Assembly (NCBI RefSeq): GCF_002008315.2
Contig: NZ_MVDG02000001.1
Location: 186,001 to 250,000 of the forward strand
Direction of reading: 5' to 3'
Origin: Arthrobacter sp. KBS0703
GTDB taxonomy: Bacteria > Actinomycetota > Actinomycetes > Actinomycetales > Micrococcaceae
DNA: 64,000 nt
How positions within the stretch are numbered: the first letter of the stretch is position 1; each line of letters starts with the position of its first letter. The notes below the pieces were generated by a model. It had not been told where the DNA came from, did no database searches, and worked only from the letters and a program-made list of their open reading frames with translations. A program made the position numbers and the translations under genes. Shown piece by piece: positions 1 to 9,084 of the stretch.

Positions 1-78
1 CCTGGCGCCCCACCCGGTCTCAAACAAAGCTACCGCGGCCTCGCGTTGGTCCTTGGACAAGGAACTGCTTCCGCGCAT
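1..78 (-). CDS. N-terminal 26 residues of an IS transposase OrfA-like protein (partial)
   Basis: The ATG is at 78 on the minus strand and the frame is open to position 1. The peptide begins MRGSSSLSKDQREAAV and reads like the first helix of the helix-turn-helix domain in IS3-type OrfA proteins. The gene is cut by the window edge, so its integrity cannot be judged. It starts three bases inside the inverted repeat at 81-135, which supports the mobile-element reading. Confidence 0.5.
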   Translation of the reverse strand, partial: MRGSSSLSKDQREAAVALFETGWGAR

Positions 79-135
79 AAAACTGCTCCCCTAAAGTCAG
101 GACTGATTTCTCAGTCCAACTTTCGGGGAGCAGTT
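1..135 (-). mobile_element. End of an IS3-like insertion sequence, cut by the window edge
   Basis: Positions 81-97 and 119-135 form a long inverted repeat (AACTGCTCCCC with GGGGAGCAGTT). An inner pair, GGACTGA at 100-106 and TCAGTCC at 111-117, sits inside it. Immediately inside this structure a minus-strand reading frame begins and runs off the window. A terminal repeat next to a helix-turn-helix transposase start is the usual layout of an IS end. The family assignment (IS3-like, OrfA type) is from memory of similar N termini and is not certain. Confidence 0.55.
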
Positions 136-196
136 CAATCTCTCGCGGCGGGCATTTCTCAGCTAGGGATCCAGACCTGTATTTAAGGTAAAGCGA

Positions 197-241
197 GAGG
201 CGGTTGATTCCCCGGAAACCGGAGAATCAACCGCCTCTTTT
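197..241. terminator. Hairpin terminator after the surface protein gene
   Basis: A perfect 14-bp stem pairs GAGGCGGTTGATTC (197-210) with GAATCAACCGCCTC (224-237), followed by TTTT at 238-241 on the plus strand. It lies just past the stop of the minus-strand surface protein gene. It probably ends that transcript and may work in both directions. Confidence 0.75.
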
Positions 242-262
242 AGTGCTTTTGATACCTAGTGC

Positions 263-868
263 TTATGCGGAAGCGTCAGCGTTTGCACGGCGGCGAACTA
301 CAACCACCGAGGCGGCGCCAGCTACCAGTGCGCCGCCACCGATCAGTGACCACAGGATGAGGCTGGAGTCAGCACCGGTGTTGGCCAGGCCAGCGCCGTT
401 GGCGCCGGTGTTGGAGAGGCCGGTGCCGGTTCCGGCAGCTGCCACGACAGTAACGCTCTGAGTGACCTTGTGGCCCGAGGTGTTGCCAACGGCCGTCAGG
501 GTGTAGGTTCCCGGTTCGCTGAGGCTAAGCGGGAATGCGAAGGATCCGTCGGCAGCTGCGGTCGTGGTGAACGTCTGCGGAGCAGCCAGTACGTTGATCT
601 TGGACGGGACAGCCATGCTTGCGCCGCCCGAGAATCCGCCGCCCAGTGCCTGCGGGGTGCTGGTGATGGTGACGGTGATGGTGATGGTTTCACCGGCAAG
701 GAATCCGGTGCCCGAGAAGGTGAATACCTGGCCCGGAGTTACCGTGCCATCAGTTACGGTGCCGGTGCCGGTGCCGGGAACGTAGTTGTTTGTTGTGGCC
801 ATGGCCGGTACGGCACCGGTGAGTGCGATGGTGCCTGCAAGCGCGAGCGCAGCAATAGACTTCTTCAA
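263..868 (-). CDS. Secreted, sortase-anchored surface protein with an LANTG-type sorting signal
   Basis: This 201-residue protein has a clear signal peptide (MKKSIAALALAG, cleavage after AMA near residue 24), an Ig-like beta-rich middle and a C-terminal cell-wall sorting signal. The signal consists of LANTGAD, then a hydrophobic segment, then an RRR tail. A second similar motif (LSNTG) lies about 10 residues upstream. LAxTG-like motifs are known substrates of class E sortases in high-GC Gram-positives. The start is a TTG at 868 with GGGGGA seven bases upstream. No sortase gene is adjacent; a class F-like sortase lies at 61.7-62.4 kb. The fold of the middle part and the partner are not known. 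Confidence 0.85.
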   Translation of the reverse strand: MKKSIAALALAGTIALTGAVPAMATTNNYVPGTGTGTVTDGTVTPGQVFTFSGTGFLAGETITITVTITSTPQALGGGFSGGASMAVPSKINVLAAPQTFTTTAAADGSFAFPLSLSEPGTYTLTAVGNTSGHKVTQSVTVVAAAGTGTGLSNTGANGAGLANTGADSSLILWSLIGGGALVAGAASVVVVRRRANADASA

Positions 869-1035
869 TTTGTCCCCCTGAGACCTTTTACACGGATGTC
901 ACATTATTGTGGAGATTCCCCATCCCCATGTGACCGTGGGGTGAATCTCGTTGTCTTGCCCAAAGAGAGGTTATCACCACGGCAAGGGTGATTCCAAAGT
1001 GAATCCAGACACTTTACATACTGTTAATGAGGTAG

Positions 1036-2916
1036 CTACGCAGCTGGCACGCATTTTGCTGGAATCGTGTCCAAAACCACGTCCTTGAGCGCCTGAACCG
1101 TTGGCGTTACGGACAGCTGCGGTTCGGTGTGCTGCACTATCTTGCCGAAGGTAAACTCGACGGTCCTGCTTTCGCCGGGTGCAAGGCGGACCATGACGGC
1201 TCCCACAGGCCGACCGCTGTGCCTCTGGGCACTGAAGTTGACCTTCTTGCCGTCGACCAAGGCTGTGTCGACATTGGATTGGCTTGGGCCGTAAGCCACG
1301 ATGTTCGTTTGTACCATGCCTTCGGGAACACCAAAGGCACCGCCCCCGGTCACATATTCGGGCAACGACGTTGCTGCGTCCGGTGGCGCCGTGTTGGTAC
1401 TTGTCACACGGACATTGACGTGGGCGTAGCCGTCTTGGGCGCATTCCTTGACAAGCTGCACTGTTCGCTTGACGTAGTAGTCCATCTTGGCGCCGGTGCC
1501 ATCGTTGAGATAGACACCAAACTGAGCGGGTGAGATGCTCGGGCCGGCGATAGAACCGCTAAGCGGGTACTTCGCCAGCACCGCCTGGTCATTCGCAGAG
1601 GCCGACCAAAGAAGAATGCGGCCTTCGACCGTTCCACGAGAAATGCCTTGGATCAAGCGCTTGGCATTGGCCTTGCCGTTGGACAGCGCGGTGAAGATTT
1701 CCTGAGCCACGCCCGCGAAGTATGCATCTTGGATTTTGGGCTGTTCAATCTGGGAGTAGACGTCCGAAAGCAGGGTTCGCACGACGTTCTTACCGTTTAG
1801 TTCCGCGGGCAAGCCGCCGCCGGCGAGGGCGACTAGCCTCGGCTCGACTTTGACGGGGCCAGTCGCGTCCAGTATGTAACCCAGCGCAATTGGGTCTATC
1901 GAGATTACGCCGTCAACCCTCTGTCCTGTCTTTCTCTCCCACATCGCTTGCGCAGTGTCTGCAGCGGTCGGGAAATCGGGCGTCAAGTTTACATCCTGCA
2001 TGTATTTACCGAGGCGCTCCGAATAGATTTGCTGCTGCTCAGGGTCTACGGGAAAAACCGGGGACATAACGCCGATGGCGCCAGCGCTGCTTTGCGCCCC
2101 CAAGGTCAGCTTGCCCTTGTCGAGCGAAAGCACAGCGAGTGCACCGGGGATTCCACCGGACGCACGGGTTTCGGCGTTGTTCTGAATCATTAGCAAATAG
2201 CTGCGGCTGCCATTGGCTCCCAACATTGCAGGGGCAACCTGGGAAGCATCGGCGGCCGTATCCAACGCGCCAGTCACTGCTTGGAGCTGCTCACGAGCTC
2301 GGGCCAACGGTTCGGCAACCTGCGGCAGCAAGCTGTCGGAATCAATGCTTGACAATCTCTTGGCCGATGTTCGGACGGCATGGGCTGCCGACGAAATACT
2401 TGGAGCTGCCTGTTGAAGTGGTCCGAGGTTCGTGTGGCCGCTGCTTGGGAGGAGGCTGTTCCAATTGAGGGAATCAAAGACTGCCACGAGAGGGGCAACG
2501 CCCAAGGCGGCCACGTCGTCGGCAGAACGTGCCACTTCAGCCGCCGCGCTGAAGTTCGCGCCGAGTCCTGGAATCGCGGACGCTAAGGTCCAAAGCGGGT
2601 CTCCTGCAGCCTCGCGTGCTGCGGCGGCGTGAGAGCGAAGTTTATCGACTGCCGCGCCGGCCTCTTGCGGATTGTTGTCCGCAATTTTCTGCTTGAGGAC
2701 TGGAATTAGCTGTGATGCGGCCTCAAGTTCGCTCTTTATGGTTGTAGCTTTCACTCCTAGCCAGGCCACAGCCGCGATGGAGATCACACATAATCCAGCC
2801 GTCCACGCCCCTGCGACTAGCAGTCGATGACGTCGCAGTTGCTTCTCGGCGGCAGCAGATCTTGTTCGCCGTTCGCGGTTTTCACTGGGGTTCGTCTCCC
2901 GCACCTCAGCCTCCAT
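1036..2916 (-). CDS. DUF4012 membrane-anchored protein of the polysaccharide cluster
   Basis: About 626 residues. A basic N-terminal stretch (RRTR, RRHR) precedes one transmembrane helix near residues 30-50, so most of the protein should lie outside the membrane. The long C-terminal part has the DUF4012 signature, including LLMIQNNAETRASGG and the VDGVISIDP region. DUF4012 proteins are commonly encoded in actinobacterial polysaccharide loci, but their biochemical role is not established. The start chosen is the ATG at 2916, one base after the ugd stop codon. The longer frame to 2982 would overlap ugd by about 65 bases. It is the last gene of the minus-strand operon. Confidence 0.85.
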   Translation of the reverse strand: MEAEVRETNPSENRERRTRSAAAEKQLRRHRLLVAGAWTAGLCVISIAAVAWLGVKATTIKSELEAASQLIPVLKQKIADNNPQEAGAAVDKLRSHAAAAREAAGDPLWTLASAIPGLGANFSAAAEVARSADDVAALGVAPLVAVFDSLNWNSLLPSSGHTNLGPLQQAAPSISSAAHAVRTSAKRLSSIDSDSLLPQVAEPLARAREQLQAVTGALDTAADASQVAPAMLGANGSRSYLLMIQNNAETRASGGIPGALAVLSLDKGKLTLGAQSSAGAIGVMSPVFPVDPEQQQIYSERLGKYMQDVNLTPDFPTAADTAQAMWERKTGQRVDGVISIDPIALGYILDATGPVKVEPRLVALAGGGLPAELNGKNVVRTLLSDVYSQIEQPKIQDAYFAGVAQEIFTALSNGKANAKRLIQGISRGTVEGRILLWSASANDQAVLAKYPLSGSIAGPSISPAQFGVYLNDGTGAKMDYYVKRTVQLVKECAQDGYAHVNVRVTSTNTAPPDAATSLPEYVTGGGAFGVPEGMVQTNIVAYGPSQSNVDTALVDGKKVNFSAQRHSGRPVGAVMVRLAPGESRTVEFTFGKIVQHTEPQLSVTPTVQALKDVVLDTIPAKCVPAA

Positions 2917-2917
2917 C

Positions 2918-4231
2918 CTAAGGCCGTCCCATGCCGCGATACGTCCATCCGGCTGCTCTCCATTTGGGAGCTTCCAGCACATTGCGGCCGTCGAGGATGC
3001 GTGGCGACGCTACCAGACCCGCTAATTCGAAGGGGTCAAGGTCGCGGTACAGCTGCCATTCAGTCAGAAGCAGGAGCGCGTCCGCCCGACGGACGGCTTT
3101 CTCCAGGTCTGGTTCATACTGCAGTTCCGGAAATCGCCTCACCGCATTCGCGAGGGCTTTCGGATCACTTACAGTCACTATGGCGCCTTGCAGCTGGAGC
3201 TGCGCAGCGATGCTTAGGGCGGGCGAGTCCCGCACATCATCGCTTTCTGGCTTGAAGGCTGCCCCAAGCACAGTTATTCGCTTCCCAAGGAGCGACCCCC
3301 CGCATAACTCGCGCGTAATTTCGACCACGCGTGTCCTGCGGCGCATATTAATGGCGTCCACTTCGCGGAGAAAAGTTAGCGCCTGGTCCGCGCCCAATTC
3401 GCCGGCACGTGCCATAAAGGCCCGAATATCCTTCGGAAGGCATCCACCTCCAAATCCGATGCCCGCGTTAAGGAACTTCCTCCCGATTCGGTCGTCCATG
3501 CCGATGGCGTCGGCAAGCCGAGTGACATCCGCACCTGAGGCCTCGCATACTTCTGCCATGGCATTAATGAAGGAAATCTTAGTAGCCAGAAAGGAGTTCG
3601 CTGCGGCCTTGACGAGTTCAGCCGTGGGGTGGTCGGTGACGAGTCGCTGGGTGCCTGCGGCTAGCGACTCCGCATATACTTCGTCAAGTATTGCGACGGC
3701 GGGGTGGTCCTCGGAACCATCTGTGACACCGTAGACGAGCCGATCGGGCCGCAGGGTATCCGAGACTGCGTGCCCTTCGCGCAGAAATTCGGGATTCCAC
3801 ACTGCGTGCGCGGTTGGTTCTTGATGTTCCACAAGCTCTGCCAGGCGAGCCGCCGTGCCCACGGGAACGGTGGACTTGCCAACGACTACGACTCCCGGAG
3901 CTAGGTGCGGCAATAGCGCGGAGATTGCGGCGTCAACATAGGTCATGTCAGCGCCGTTTTCGCCTTTCTTCTGCGGCGTGCCCACACAGATGAACTGGAC
4001 CTGACTGCCTGCAGCGGCCGACATCTCGGTTGTAAAGGATAGACGGCCGGTTTCTTGAACCTCTCGAAGAAGCTCGTCCAGTCCAGGTTCATAAAAGGGC
4101 GCGCGTGCTGCCGAGAGCTCTAGGACCTTTTGCCCGTCTACATCGATGCCCACAACTTCATGTCCGAGCTTCGCCATGCACGCAGCATGTACGGCACCCA
4201 GGTATCCGCAACCAATTACTGAAATCCGCAT
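2918..4231 (-). CDS. ugd: UDP-glucose 6-dehydrogenase
   Basis: This enzyme oxidises UDP-glucose to UDP-glucuronate with two NAD+, supplying an acidic sugar for polysaccharide synthesis. The 437-residue protein opens with the Rossmann motif GCGYLG (residues 8-13) and carries the family's NPEFLREG segment. The catalytic cysteine lies in GFGGGCLPKD (Cys near residue 264). The C-terminal UDP-binding domain is complete. The length is normal for the family. It lies between the sugar-phosphate transferase gene upstream and the DUF4012 gene, which follows after a 1-base gap, so translational coupling is likely. Confidence 0.95.
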   Translation of the reverse strand: MRISVIGCGYLGAVHAACMAKLGHEVVGIDVDGQKVLELSAARAPFYEPGLDELLREVQETGRLSFTTEMSAAAGSQVQFICVGTPQKKGENGADMTYVDAAISALLPHLAPGVVVVGKSTVPVGTAARLAELVEHQEPTAHAVWNPEFLREGHAVSDTLRPDRLVYGVTDGSEDHPAVAILDEVYAESLAAGTQRLVTDHPTAELVKAAANSFLATKISFINAMAEVCEASGADVTRLADAIGMDDRIGRKFLNAGIGFGGGCLPKDIRAFMARAGELGADQALTFLREVDAINMRRRTRVVEITRELCGGSLLGKRITVLGAAFKPESDDVRDSPALSIAAQLQLQGAIVTVSDPKALANAVRRFPELQYEPDLEKAVRRADALLLLTEWQLYRDLDPFELAGLVASPRILDGRNVLEAPKWRAAGWTYRGMGRP

Positions 4232-4277
4232 AATGATATTTCCTTCCCCAAGGGGGCGTCGTCCGGTAGGCGACGTT

Positions 4278-5717
4278 CTAGTAGGCGCCGGTGCTGTGAA
4301 GTACAGTGCGGACGGTCCGCAAGATGATGATCAGATCGCCGGCCAAAGACCAGTTCTCCACGTAGTAGAGATCAAGGCGAACGGAATCCTGCCAAGAAAG
4401 ATTAGAGCGGCCGCTGACCTGCCAAAGACCGGTGAGGCCGGGCTTCACCAACAGTCTGCGGCGTACATCTTGCTCGTACGCTTCGACTTCACGCGGCAGC
4501 GGTGGTCGCGGTCCGACAAGGCTCATGGAACCCGCGAGGATGTTGAATAGCTGCGGAAGCTCGTCAAGGCTGTATCTGCGAAGGACCCCCCCTACACGGG
4601 TGATTCTTGGGTCTTTCTTAATCTTGAATAGGATGCCGTTGCCCTCATTGCGGTGTGACAGTTCGGCGAGCTGGTCTTCTGCCTGGGCCACCATTGAGCG
4701 GAACTTGAGCATGCTGAAGTGCGTTCCTTCAATTCCGACGCGCACTTGTCTAAACAGGACCGGTCCCCGGCTATCCGCTTTGACCAAAAGGGCGACGACC
4801 ACCATGACGGGCGTGGTCAGAAGGATCAAAGCACCCGCGACAATGACATCGAACAAACGCTTGGCAACGCGCTGCCCGCCTTCCAAGGTTGGTGTTGTTA
4901 CGTGGATCAGAGGGAGGCCGGCAACCTGTTGCGTGTGAATCCGTGGACCTGCGATGTCAGTGAGAGCCGGCGCCATTATTAGTCCCACGTTGCGCGACGC
5001 CAGCTCCCACCCCAGATGCCTCAACGTCTGCGGGTGCAGTTGGACGCCCGCAGAAACAGCAACAGCGTCCGCTCCGCAGGCCTCGATGGCCTCAATTATT
5101 GACTGGGCTTCTGGCCGATAGCCCAACACCGGAAGTCCAGACTCCACCTCGAAGGCCGGCCCGTCGTTGGTTGCCCCCGGCATGTACGCAGCTATGGGGA
5201 GGTACCCGGCGTGCTTGGCTCTGTGGAGGGAAGCCGCAAGATGCGCGACAGCACTCGGGCCTCCGAGGAGGAGCAGCCGCGACATGCTGTGCCCACGCTG
5301 ACGGTTAACGTTGAGATGCTGCCTTAGCAGCCAGCGTCCCATGAGCAGCCCGAACAGGCCAACGGGAAGCGCAACTCCGACGTATCCGCGGGCAGTGTCC
5401 ACCCGGAGAACATAGGAAACAATTGCTACCAACCCGAACAACCACAGCGATGCGGCGGCGACACGCTTGTATTCGTCTGGACCAGCGCCGAGAACGCGGC
5501 TTTGCCTGCTATTCCATGCTCCGAGCATCAGCCACCAAACTACGGCCAATGCAACGGAAAGCCAGGCGTAAGTGAATTCCTGACCGGCGACCACAAAATC
5601 CGGCTCAAAGCCGAACCGGATAATAAAGGCCCCCACAACAGCCCAAATGACGACAAATGCATCAACCACCCCCAGGAGGCGCGAAGATCGTCTACGCCAG
5701 TCAGTGCCCGCAGGCAT
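4278..5717 (-). CDS. Polyprenyl-phosphate sugar-1-phosphate transferase (initiating EPS glycosyltransferase)
   Basis: This enzyme should transfer a sugar-1-phosphate from a nucleotide sugar to undecaprenyl phosphate, the first step of repeat-unit assembly. The 479-residue protein has four hydrophobic helices in the first 130 residues, a CoA-binding-like soluble part, and a fifth helix after KRLFDV near residue 285. The bacterial sugar transferase domain follows, with GPVLFRQVRVG, LKFRSM, LVGPRPPLPREV and KPGLTGLWQVSGR. This is the WbaP/CpsE/WcaJ architecture. Which sugar it uses cannot be read from the sequence. It is co-oriented with ugd, fcl and gmd. Confidence 0.93.
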   Translation of the reverse strand: MPAGTDWRRRSSRLLGVVDAFVVIWAVVGAFIIRFGFEPDFVVAGQEFTYAWLSVALAVVWWLMLGAWNSRQSRVLGAGPDEYKRVAAASLWLFGLVAIVSYVLRVDTARGYVGVALPVGLFGLLMGRWLLRQHLNVNRQRGHSMSRLLLLGGPSAVAHLAASLHRAKHAGYLPIAAYMPGATNDGPAFEVESGLPVLGYRPEAQSIIEAIEACGADAVAVSAGVQLHPQTLRHLGWELASRNVGLIMAPALTDIAGPRIHTQQVAGLPLIHVTTPTLEGGQRVAKRLFDVIVAGALILLTTPVMVVVALLVKADSRGPVLFRQVRVGIEGTHFSMLKFRSMVAQAEDQLAELSHRNEGNGILFKIKKDPRITRVGGVLRRYSLDELPQLFNILAGSMSLVGPRPPLPREVEAYEQDVRRRLLVKPGLTGLWQVSGRSNLSWQDSVRLDLYYVENWSLAGDLIIILRTVRTVLHSTGAY

Positions 5718-5772
5718 ATTTCCCCCACTTCAAAGCAAACTCGCCCAACTGCGGCGCGATGGACACCGTCGA

Positions 5773-6747
5773 CTAAACCCGCAGGGATGCGAGGTTTTCC
5801 CGGTACCACTCAACTGTTGTGCGGATGCCTTCTTGGAGTCCGATTGAGGCCGACCAGCCGGCTTCCGTAAGTTTAGTCACGTCAAGCAGCTTCCGGGGAG
5901 TTCCGTCGGGTTTGGTCGTGTCCCACTCAATGTCGCCGCTATATCCGACAGCTTCTGCAACTATTTTCGCGATGTCTTTGATCGTGACGTCCGTGCCAGT
6001 GCCTACGTTGACCTGCGACGGCCCATCGTAGTTCTCCAACAAGTGAAGGCAAGCCGAAGCCATATCTTCAACGTGAAGGAACTCTCGCCTCGGCGATCCG
6101 GTTCCCCAGTTTGATACGGTCTCAACTCCCGACCTTGCCGCTTCGTCATATCGCCTGATCAGAGCTGGAAGGACGTGCGACCCGGTAGGCGAAAAGTTGT
6201 CGCCGGGACCATAAAGATTTGTCGGCATCGCAGAAATCCAGGGCAGGCCGTACTGCCTGCGGATCGCCTGTATATGCATGATTCCGGCAATTTTGGCTAT
6301 CGCGTAGGCGTCATTGGTTGGCTCAAGATGGCCGGTGAGCAGTGATTCTTCACGGATCGGCTGATCAGCAAATTTGGGATAAATACACGAAGAGCCGAGG
6401 AACAGTAGCCGTTTCACCCCATGCTCCCGGGCGGCGTCAAGAACATTTACCTGGATACGGAGATTGTCGCTGAGGAAATCGACTGGGTAAGTGTTATTTG
6501 CGAGAATGCCACCCACCTTTGCTGCAGCAAGGACGACGTATTCTGGCCTGATCTCGGAAAAGAATGCGAAAACGTCGTCGCGGTTCTTCAGGTCGAGTTC
6601 CGTCGAGGTTCGTCCCTCGAGGTTCGTGAAACCCTCACTCTGAAGTTTCCGCCAGATAGCTGAGCCAACCAAACCACGATGGCCGGCGACGTAGAAGGTC
6701 GCGGAACGGTCAAGTGGTGCTGGCACGAAGTCCAAGTCTGCAACCAT
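5773..6747 (-). CDS. fcl: GDP-L-fucose synthase
   Basis: This NADPH-dependent epimerase/reductase converts GDP-4-keto-6-deoxymannose to GDP-L-fucose. The 324-residue SDR-type protein has the nucleotide-binding loop GHRGLVGSAI near residue 25, a Ser-Cys pair in LFLGSSCIYPK, and the catalytic Tyr-Lys pair in YAIAKIAG. The ATG at 6747 overlaps the TGA of gmd by one base (TGATG), so the two are translationally coupled. Together with gmd it supplies GDP-fucose, which matches the GT11 fucosyltransferase at 13.2 kb. Confidence 0.95.
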   Translation of the reverse strand: MVADLDFVPAPLDRSATFYVAGHRGLVGSAIWRKLQSEGFTNLEGRTSTELDLKNRDDVFAFFSEIRPEYVVLAAAKVGGILANNTYPVDFLSDNLRIQVNVLDAAREHGVKRLLFLGSSCIYPKFADQPIREESLLTGHLEPTNDAYAIAKIAGIMHIQAIRRQYGLPWISAMPTNLYGPGDNFSPTGSHVLPALIRRYDEAARSGVETVSNWGTGSPRREFLHVEDMASACLHLLENYDGPSQVNVGTGTDVTIKDIAKIVAEAVGYSGDIEWDTTKPDGTPRKLLDVTKLTEAGWSASIGLQEGIRTTVEWYRENLASLRV

Positions 6748-7775
6748 CAGTTCTTCCAGCTGTCAAGGTTAACTGAGTCAATCCAGTGGTTGCCGGCATG
6801 TTTCAAGGCCTCAATGTCCGCGTCCACCATGATGCGTGCTAGCTCTGGAGTATGAACTGAGGCCTTCCAACCGAGTTTCTCCTGCGCCTTGGAAGCATCG
6901 CCAACCAGCGCATCGACTTCAGTGGGGCGGAGGTAGCGCTCGTCGAAGCGAACGTGGTCTTCCCAGTTCAATCCAGCGTGTTCAAAGGAGATCTGGAGAA
7001 AGTCTCGAACCGTGTAATTTCCGCCGGTCGCCAAGACGAAGTCGTCAGGCTCATCGGCTTGGAGCATGCGCCACATGCCCTCGACGTACTCGGCCGCATA
7101 GCCCCAGTCGCGTACTGCATCGAGATTGCCCATGTACAACAGGTCCTGTTTGCCGGCCTTGATGGCGGCCACTGCACGGGTGATCTTGCGCGTGACGAAC
7201 GTTTCACCTCGACGAGGGGATTCGTGGTTGAAGAGAATTCCGTTAACAGCGAACATCCCGTAGGCCTCGCGGTAGTTCTTGGTTATCCAGTAGCTGTAAA
7301 CCTTGGCGGCACCATAGGGGGAGCGCGGGTAAAACGGGGTGTCTTCGTTCTGTGGGGGTGGTGTCGCTCCAAACATTTCAGAAGACGAAGCCTGGTAGAA
7401 CTTTGTTTCAATCCCTGACATGCGGACCGCCTCGAGAAGGCGAATTGTCCCCACCCCAGTGGTGTCGGCCGTGTGCTCAGGTTCGTCGAATGAGACCCGA
7501 ACGTGTGATTGCGCAGCGAGATTGTAGACTTCGTCAGGCCGGATTTCGGCCAGCAGGGTGACGAGCCTTGCGCCATCACTTAGGTCGCCATAATGAAGAA
7601 AAAGCTTTGCCTTGGGGTCGTGGGGATCCACATACAAGTGGTCGACGCGGGCGGTGTTGAAAGTAGATGCCCGGCGGATCAGCCCATGCACCTCGTAGCC
7701 CTTGCTCAGCAACAGTTCGGCCAAATATGACCCGTCCTGCCCAGTGATTCCTGTGATGAGCGCGCGTTTGGTCAT
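6747..7775 (-). CDS. gmd: GDP-mannose 4,6-dehydratase
   Basis: This enzyme converts GDP-mannose to GDP-4-keto-6-deoxymannose, the first step to GDP-L-fucose. The protein begins [20 protein letters not shown], with the classic glycine-rich NADP site. It carries SSSEMFG and the [12 protein letters not shown] catalytic Tyr-Lys segment, plus the [16 protein letters not shown] region typical of Gmd. The start is the ATG at 7775 because a GGGGGA ribosome site lies just upstream; an in-frame extension to 7808 lacks one. It is the first gene of the minus-strand operon gmd-fcl-transferase-ugd-DUF4012. Confidence 0.96.
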   Translation of the reverse strand: MTKRALITGITGQDGSYLAELLLSKGYEVHGLIRRASTFNTARVDHLYVDPHDPKAKLFLHYGDLSDGARLVTLLAEIRPDEVYNLAAQSHVRVSFDEPEHTADTTGVGTIRLLEAVRMSGIETKFYQASSSEMFGATPPPQNEDTPFYPRSPYGAAKVYSYWITKNYREAYGMFAVNGILFNHESPRRGETFVTRKITRAVAAIKAGKQDLLYMGNLDAVRDWGYAAEYVEGMWRMLQADEPDDFVLATGGNYTVRDFLQISFEHAGLNWEDHVRFDERYLRPTEVDALVGDASKAQEKLGWKASVHTPELARIMVDADIEALKHAGNHWIDSVNLDSWKN

Positions 7776-7808
7776 AGTTTCCCCCAAGGTCGTAAAGGTG
7801 ATCGGCAC

Positions 7809-8059
7809 GAGCGGGCAGCGTCAGTCGCGCGTGGCCCTCTAAGCTGACATTTTAGCCAGACGCCGCCCGATTGCCCAATGAGTCCTCGACGGGCGCATCA
7901 TTCGTCTCCACCCCTCGACGGCAGGTATTCTTGTCGGCATCTGGCCTAGAGTCCAGTCAACGAAGCCGGTGCATTGGGGAATGACAACATGTTGCACGGC
8001 TTGGTTCGGGGGTGCGCGCGCCGAAAGGTGCTCGCTGAAGAAATAAGGATCCTGGGTAA
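7809..8059. promoter_or_regulatory. Divergent promoter region between the two halves of the EPS cluster
   Basis: This 251-base gap separates gmd (minus) from the WecG/TagA-like gene (plus) and contains no convincing reading frame. Both operons must be driven from here. I could not assign a reliable -35/-10 pair by eye. Confidence 0.4.
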
Positions 8060-8872
8060 ATGACGCCGATCTCAACGGGGGCTGCTGCGCTGTGGCCGGG
8101 TGTTTCTCAAGTTTTCGGTCCTTTGTCCATCGCGTCGGCCACGCGAATGGACGCGGCACACGGCGTTTGTCAAATGGCCAAGTCGCGCCGTGGAGCAGCC
8201 GCCAGCCACGTGCACTTGGTAAATGCCTACACGGTTTCACTTGCAGCTGCGGACCCTGCCTATGCACAACTCCTCACCGCAGGAAGTATCAATCTTCCAG
8301 ATGGCAAGCCAATAGCACTCCTGTCCCGCTTGAGGCGACAGACTCCGAGACTCCACCAAGTGCGAGGTCCCCAATTATTTCTGGACGTCTTTGATGTCGG
8401 ACGCCAATACGAACTGCGGCACTTTCTCCTGGGGTCATCGCCCGAGGTATTAGTTCGGCTTTCAAACGCTCTCAACGCAAGCTACCCTGGCTGCGAAATA
8501 GTCGGGACTGAGAGCCCAGCATTTAGGCCACTGAGCGATTCCGAGTTGGCGGAGCAGGACCGGAGGATCCGAGCCACGAAGCCGGACATAATTTGGGTAG
8601 GACTTGGAACTCCAAAACAGGATTGGGAAGCCCAACGTCTGGTCAGCACCCTCGGAATCACATCCGTGGCAATCGGAGCGGCCTTTGACTTTGCCTCCGG
8701 AACGGTGAAAGAGGCTCCATTGTGGATCCGAAATATCGGGTGTGAGTGGCTTTTTCGGCTATGCGTTCAACCGCGACGCTTATGGCGGCGCTACCTCATA
8801 GGGAACTGCAAGTTCATACGTGTCGCATTGGGCGACATTTCCGATAACGGTTGGCGCCCAGGGCCACGCTGA
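8060..8872 (+). CDS. WecG/TagA/CpsF family glycosyltransferase
   Basis: This family (GT26) adds a sugar, often an N-acetylmannosamine-type residue, to a lipid-linked intermediate. The 270-residue protein has the N-terminal HLVNAYTVSLA segment, LPDGKPI and RGPQLF in the first half. The C-terminal part has the hallmark VGLGTPKQDWEA and GAAFDFASGTVKEAP. The length is typical. It is the first gene of the plus-strand part of the EPS cluster. An AAGGAT-type ribosome site precedes the ATG. The acceptor and donor cannot be assigned from sequence alone. Confidence 0.92.
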   Translation: MTPISTGAAALWPGVSQVFGPLSIASATRMDAAHGVCQMAKSRRGAAASHVHLVNAYTVSLAAADPAYAQLLTAGSINLPDGKPIALLSRLRRQTPRLHQVRGPQLFLDVFDVGRQYELRHFLLGSSPEVLVRLSNALNASYPGCEIVGTESPAFRPLSDSELAEQDRRIRATKPDIIWVGLGTPKQDWEAQRLVSTLGITSVAIGAAFDFASGTVKEAPLWIRNIGCEWLFRLCVQPRRLWRRYLIGNCKFIRVALGDISDNGWRPGPR

Positions 8873-9084
8873 ACAGGTGCTGTCAGCAACTGCCACATCC
8901 AATCCTTGGTTTACTTTTAGTTATGAAAGAGAATTAGATGGGCGCCGGCGGGTATCACATTTTCAAATTATTGTGGAAGTATCAGAGCTTGGACCCATTT
9001 AGGATGATTCTGGCAAGGCAACTATTTGCGTTGTCAACGACGCGAATTGGCTCGAACGCATCAGTTCGCGGGGTGTCCTAAGTC